DNA of 64,000 bases from Bog-473 sp963730785 (GTDB taxonomy: Bacteria > Actinomycetota > Acidimicrobiia > Acidimicrobiales > RAAP-2), in contig CAVSTF010000016.1 of the NCBI GenBank assembly GCA_963730785.1, positions 186,001-250,000 of the forward strand, given 5' to 3'. The notes beneath the pieces are model-generated. The model saw only the letters and a program-made list of their open reading frames with translations, was not told where the DNA came from and ran no database searches. Position numbers and translations under genes: made by a program. The number at the start of each line of letters is the position of its first letter. The stretch's first letter is position 1. Shown here one piece after another: positions 61,677-64,000 of this stretch.

Positions 61677-61970
61677 ATGAGCGTTACGACCGTCACTCGA
61701 TTTCACGCTGCAGAAGGCCAGGAAGCGATGCTCCTTGAACTGCAGTCCGAAGGGCGGAGACGCATGTTGGCTGCCGAGGGATGCGAATCTTTCGATATCC
61801 TCCATGATCAGACCGATCGACGATCCTCTGTCTTTCTCCAAACTTGGTCATCGCGCGAAGCACATGACGCTGCTTTTGGCGAGCTGATCATGGCGAGCGG
61901 TCACCTGGAGAAAGTCCTCGCCACCCTCGACGAGGCAGTCGTGCAGACCTTCTACGACGTGGTCTCCTAG
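61677..61970 (+). CDS. Antibiotic biosynthesis monooxygenase (ABM) domain protein
   Basis: A 97-residue ABM-type dimeric alpha/beta-barrel protein: TTVTRFHAAEGQEAMLLELQ, AAEGCESFDILHDQTDRRSS, VFLQTWSSREAHDAAFGELI and a last TFYDVVS strand. These proteins act as quinol monooxygenases or small stress proteins. The ATG at 61677 begins the first strand; the frame is open to 61554 without a match. It converges with the SDR gene. Confidence 0.83.
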   Translation: MSVTTVTRFHAAEGQEAMLLELQSEGRRRMLAAEGCESFDILHDQTDRRSSVFLQTWSSREAHDAAFGELIMASGHLEKVLATLDEAVVQTFYDVVS

Positions 61971-61977
61971 TTTGCGG

Positions 61978-62752
61978 CTAGGGAATAGAGGACTTAAATC
62001 CTCCATTGCTATAGAGGAGTTGGGCAGTGACCCATCCACCCTCAGGTGAGCAAAGGAATCGCACGAGATTTGCTGCGTCCATTGGTTCTGCAAGTCGCTG
62101 GACTGGCGTTTGATTCCTGGCATGGTCTAGGTGAGCTTCGGACATCCATCCGGTATTGATTGGTCCGGGGTTGACAGCATTGGCAGTGATGCCCAGGTGG
62201 GCAAGCTCGTAGGCGGCCGCCTGCGTCACTCGGTCGGCAGCAGCCTTGCTTGATCCGTAGGCAAGGTTGCCGACTACGTGGTCGCTTGTGAGCGTGACGA
62301 TCCGACCACCGGAGGGTCGTTCCACAAATCGACGGCCGAACTCTCGGATGAGGAGCCACGTCGCTCTCACGTTTACCGCGTAGTGAAGGTCAAAGCTCTC
62401 GATGGAGGTGACGAGTATCGAGCTATCAACCGACTGGCAATGCGAAACCACCAGTGCGCTCACATTTGCCGAGTTGATGCTCGATCTCATCGAACAATTC
62501 GGGCGGGGATGAGGTCAGGCTGAGGTCTGCTTCGATGCCGACCGAACGCCCACCCCTGGACTGAATCATCTCAGTGATTGCAGCCGGGCCGTCGGAGTCG
62601 CCACCCCAGGTCATCCGCTCGTCGTAGGGCTTCCAGTAGGTGAAAGCAATATCCCAACCGTCCTCAGCCAAGCCTGCTGCGATAGCGGCTCCTATTGACT
62701 GGCGTCGGCCCGTGCCAGTGACGAGTGCGACAGGTCGGGACGATTCAGTCAC
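61978..62752 (-). CDS. Short-chain dehydrogenase/reductase (frame-disrupted)
   Basis: A Rossmann-fold oxidoreductase. The N-terminal nucleotide loop is ALVTGTGRRQSIGAAIAAGL. The second piece, in another frame, has SALVVSHCQSVDSSIL, LHYAVNVRATWLLIREFGRR, GRIVTLTSDHVVG, the catalytic YxxxK in LAYGSSKAAADRVTQAAAY and NAVNPGPINTGWM. Removing one A near 62460 joins them (LGNVSALVVSH) and gives 257 codons plus stop. The substrate is unknown. The start overlaps the end of the hypothetical gene at 62745 by 8 bp. Confidence 0.87.
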
Positions 62753-63059
62753 TTAAATCCCAAAGATCGGACCCGTTGACATCGAGGACCTCGCAGAGCT
62801 GGTCCAACACGGCTACCAACATCACGGGTCGCGCTGGGAGATCGAACTCGCTGGGCTTGTCCCGAATGTCAACCGCCCGCCGGAGTGCCTCTAGGAGGAT
62901 CTTTGATGAATCCTTCCCCACTTTGTCCGGCCAGGCCATGTCCTCCCACCTCCAGACATTCATGTACGCCGGGAGCGTTGGGGTTGCATCGCTTTGGGGA
63001 GCGTCGGTCCCAGGCAATCGAAGACTCTCGGCAAACAACTCTCTGGAGTCTTCGGTCAT
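62745..63059 (-). CDS. Small hypothetical protein
   Basis: A 104-residue acidic protein without a recognised family: LPAYMNVWRWEDMAWPDKVG, ILLEALRRAVDIRDK and LVAVLDQLCEVLDVNGSDLW. It overlaps the SDR start by 8 bp, indicating coupling. A TACGGT box ends 6 nt before the ATG. Confidence 0.55.
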   Translation of the reverse strand: MTEDSRELFAESLRLPGTDAPQSDATPTLPAYMNVWRWEDMAWPDKVGKDSSKILLEALRRAVDIRDKPSEFDLPARPVMLVAVLDQLCEVLDVNGSDLWDLSD

Positions 63060-63065
63060 GGTCGA

Positions 63066-63071
63066 ACCGTA
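63066..63071 (-). promoter_or_regulatory. Candidate -10 box (TACGGT), leaderless promoter
   Basis: On the - strand TACGGT ends 6 nt before the ATG at 63059. It would drive the small hypothetical gene and the SDR. Confidence 0.4.
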
Positions 63072-63116
63072 ATACCGAGTATCTCACTGCGCCGCGGGAG
63101 CTATGGACGTACCTTT

Positions 63117-63138
63117 AAAGCAAACGGCCGTTTACTTT
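63117..63138. promoter_or_regulatory. 22-bp near-perfect palindrome, possible operator
   Basis: AAAGCAAACGG is followed directly by CCGTTTACTTT, its reverse complement except for one base pair. The 12-bp core AAACGGCCGTTT at 63122-63133 is perfect. It lies 36 bp before the methyltransferase start and 46 bp from the divergent - strand promoter box. The form is that of a TetR- or MarR-type operator; no regulator gene is in the window. Confidence 0.55.
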
Positions 63139-63173
63139 CCTTCTTGATATAGCGAATACACTCACCAAGCTCA

Positions 63174-63866
63174 ATGACCAGTTCTCTCTCCCTTACTCAA
63201 GCCGACACCACCGAACGGCTGCATGAAGTCATCGGCCTGGCCCGCCAGACCAGGGGCTTCATGCCCGATGATGAGGGTGAAGCGCTCTTGGTCGCGGCCC
63301 TTCGGGCCGGTCATGCGGCCGTGGAAGGTGCCGCGCCGAAGACCTTTGTTGAGATCGGGGCCTGGTGTGGCAAGTCGACGCAGTATTTGGGCGTGGCGGC
63401 CGAAGCGACTGGGTCGACCCTGTTCTCGATCGATCATCATCGGGGATCGGAAGAAAATCAGGTCGGATGGGAACATCACGAATCTGATCTGGTCGATCCG
63501 GAACTTGATCAGATCGACACGCTCCTGCATTGGCGTAAGGCGATCAGCCGATCTGCTCTCGAAAATTCGGTGGTGGGCATTGTGGGCGACTCGACCACCG
63601 TGGCTGAGCGCTGGTCACAGCCATTGGTCTTCTGCTTCATTGATGGCGGGCACGGCGAGGAACCAGCTTGGGCGGATTTTCGAGGCTGGTCGCCTCAGGT
63701 CGCCTTGGGCGGGTGGCTGGCCATCCACGACGTCTTTGCCAATCCGGCTGACGGCGGACGACCACCCTATGAATTGTTCTGCGCCGCGCTGGCGTCAGGG
63801 GAATTCATCGAAGACGGTGAGTGTGGCAGTTTGCGGGTGCTCCGCCGAGTGAAGGTGCCTGCGTAG
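63174..63866 (+). CDS. Class I SAM-dependent methyltransferase-like protein
   Basis: A 230-residue protein of the Methyltransf_24 type. FVEIGAWCGKSTQYLGVAAE is the SAM-binding motif I, TLFSIDHHRGSEENQ the strand with the ribose-binding acid, LENSVVGIVGDSTTVAERWS follows, and FCFIDGGHGEEPAWADFRGW with GGWLAIHDVFANP closes the sheet. The target is unknown. A TACACT box lies 11 nt before the ATG and a palindrome just upstream, so regulation by a repressor is possible. Confidence 0.82.
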   Translation: MTSSLSLTQADTTERLHEVIGLARQTRGFMPDDEGEALLVAALRAGHAAVEGAAPKTFVEIGAWCGKSTQYLGVAAEATGSTLFSIDHHRGSEENQVGWEHHESDLVDPELDQIDTLLHWRKAISRSALENSVVGIVGDSTTVAERWSQPLVFCFIDGGHGEEPAWADFRGWSPQVALGGWLAIHDVFANPADGGRPPYELFCAALASGEFIEDGECGSLRVLRRVKVPA

Positions 63867-64000
63867 TTAGGCGGTACAGCCGGCGGCGGCTTCGCCGCTG
63901 CAGTGCGGCTCGGCCAAGTCGAGAGCAGCCGGCAAGCATTCGCCCCGGAAAAGTCCAGCGGCCGGGGTCGTACTCGACAGCGCATCAGCTGCCAACACCA
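63867..64000 (-). CDS. Possible C-terminal end of a gene running off the window
   Basis: From the window edge down to a TAA at 63867-63869 the - strand has an open frame of 44 codons with codon use like coding DNA (VLAADALSSTTPAAGLFRGE, then LPAALDLAEPHCSGE). It would be the last part of a gene that starts outside. No family can be told from this piece. It is convergent with the methyltransferase gene, the two stops abutting. Confidence 0.4.
   Translation of the reverse strand, partial: VLAADALSSTTPAAGLFRGECLPAALDLAEPHCSGEAAAGCTA

Noticed and set aside
17302..62752. Programmed +1 frameshifting as a genome-wide system
   Set aside because: I aligned 16 of the junctions and found no common slippery sequence, stop codon or rare codon at the shift point. 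Neighbouring long genes (mfd, metG, enolase) have none. Sequencing error is simpler.
63880..63896. GCGGCG-GCTT-CGCCGC hairpin near the window end
   Set aside because: It lies inside a likely coding frame and is explained by Ala/Gly codons; no terminator context can be shown.
1..64000. CRISPR array, insertion sequence, prophage or toxin-antitoxin locus
   Set aside because: No regularly spaced repeats, transposase or integrase motifs, or paired small toxin genes were found. The P-loop kinase at 56533 lacks an antitoxin partner.

Overview
The window is a chromosomal segment of a high-GC Gram-positive bacterium, most likely an uncultured actinobacterium of the class Acidimicrobiia. Three things point there. 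The gene order eno-ftsB-DUF501-ppx, mazG, mfd-pth-rplY, prs-glmU and metG-tatD-ksgA-ispE is actinobacterial. The tiny actinobacterial ribosomal proteins bS22 and bL37 are both present. One secreted protein carries the DGGVFSFGDA-type repeat common in Acidimicrobiia. GTG and TTG starts are frequent, and many first genes of operons have no Shine-Dalgarno site but a TANNNT box 5-10 nt before the start codon, as in leaderless actinobacterial transcripts. I see no insertion sequence, phage gene, CRISPR array or replication origin.

Layout. Positions 1-15,150 are accessory: small enzymes and stress-type genes (YCII, serine hydrolase, SRPBCC, reductase, PurU, phytanoyl-CoA dioxygenase, M48 protease), an ECF sigma factor with a membrane partner, and a + strand cluster of secreted cyclophilin, small membrane protein, NfeD-like OB domain, flotillin-like protein, membrane protein, ankyrin protein and SnoaL-like proteins. 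Positions 15,150-34,140 are mostly - strand housekeeping: double glycosyltransferase, Ppx, DUF501, FtsB, enolase, MazG fusion, SurA-like foldase, Mfd, Pth, L25, Prs and a short GlmU, with two + strand membrane proteins inserted. Positions 34,190-38,290 hold an alpha/beta hydrolase, tRNA-Gln(UUG), a two-component system, a VOC protein and bS22. Positions 38,298-43,680 hold ispE, a tatD-ksgA single reading frame, metG, rsmI, DUF192 and bL37. Positions 43,687-54,933 hold a phosphodiesterase, SCO1 and a partner lipoprotein, a repeat/Ig secreted protein, ychF, a PfkB kinase, aminopeptidase N and a secreted GH5 hydrolase. Positions 54,935-64,000 are accessory again: F420-type oxidoreductase, kinase-like proteins, two bL12-C-terminal-domain proteins, small membrane proteins, methyltransferase-like proteins and an SDR.

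Sequence quality matters here. At least thirteen genes are broken by frameshifts, many of them core genes (prs, glmU, ispE, pepN, ppx, the histidine kinase). In about 31 places removing exactly one base restores the conserved protein, and whole genes then become divisible by three. This one-sided +1 pattern, densest at 32-37 kb and 45-52 kb, looks like uncorrected insertion errors rather than gene decay. Frame-disrupted genes are given as one feature spanning the whole gene.

The most interesting biology is the TatD-KsgA reading frame without an intervening stop, the GlmU that ends before its acetyltransferase active site, the flotillin/NfeD pair with no membrane anchors of their own, the two bL12-like proteins each with a hairpin upstream, and the recurrent TAGCCT leaderless promoter element.
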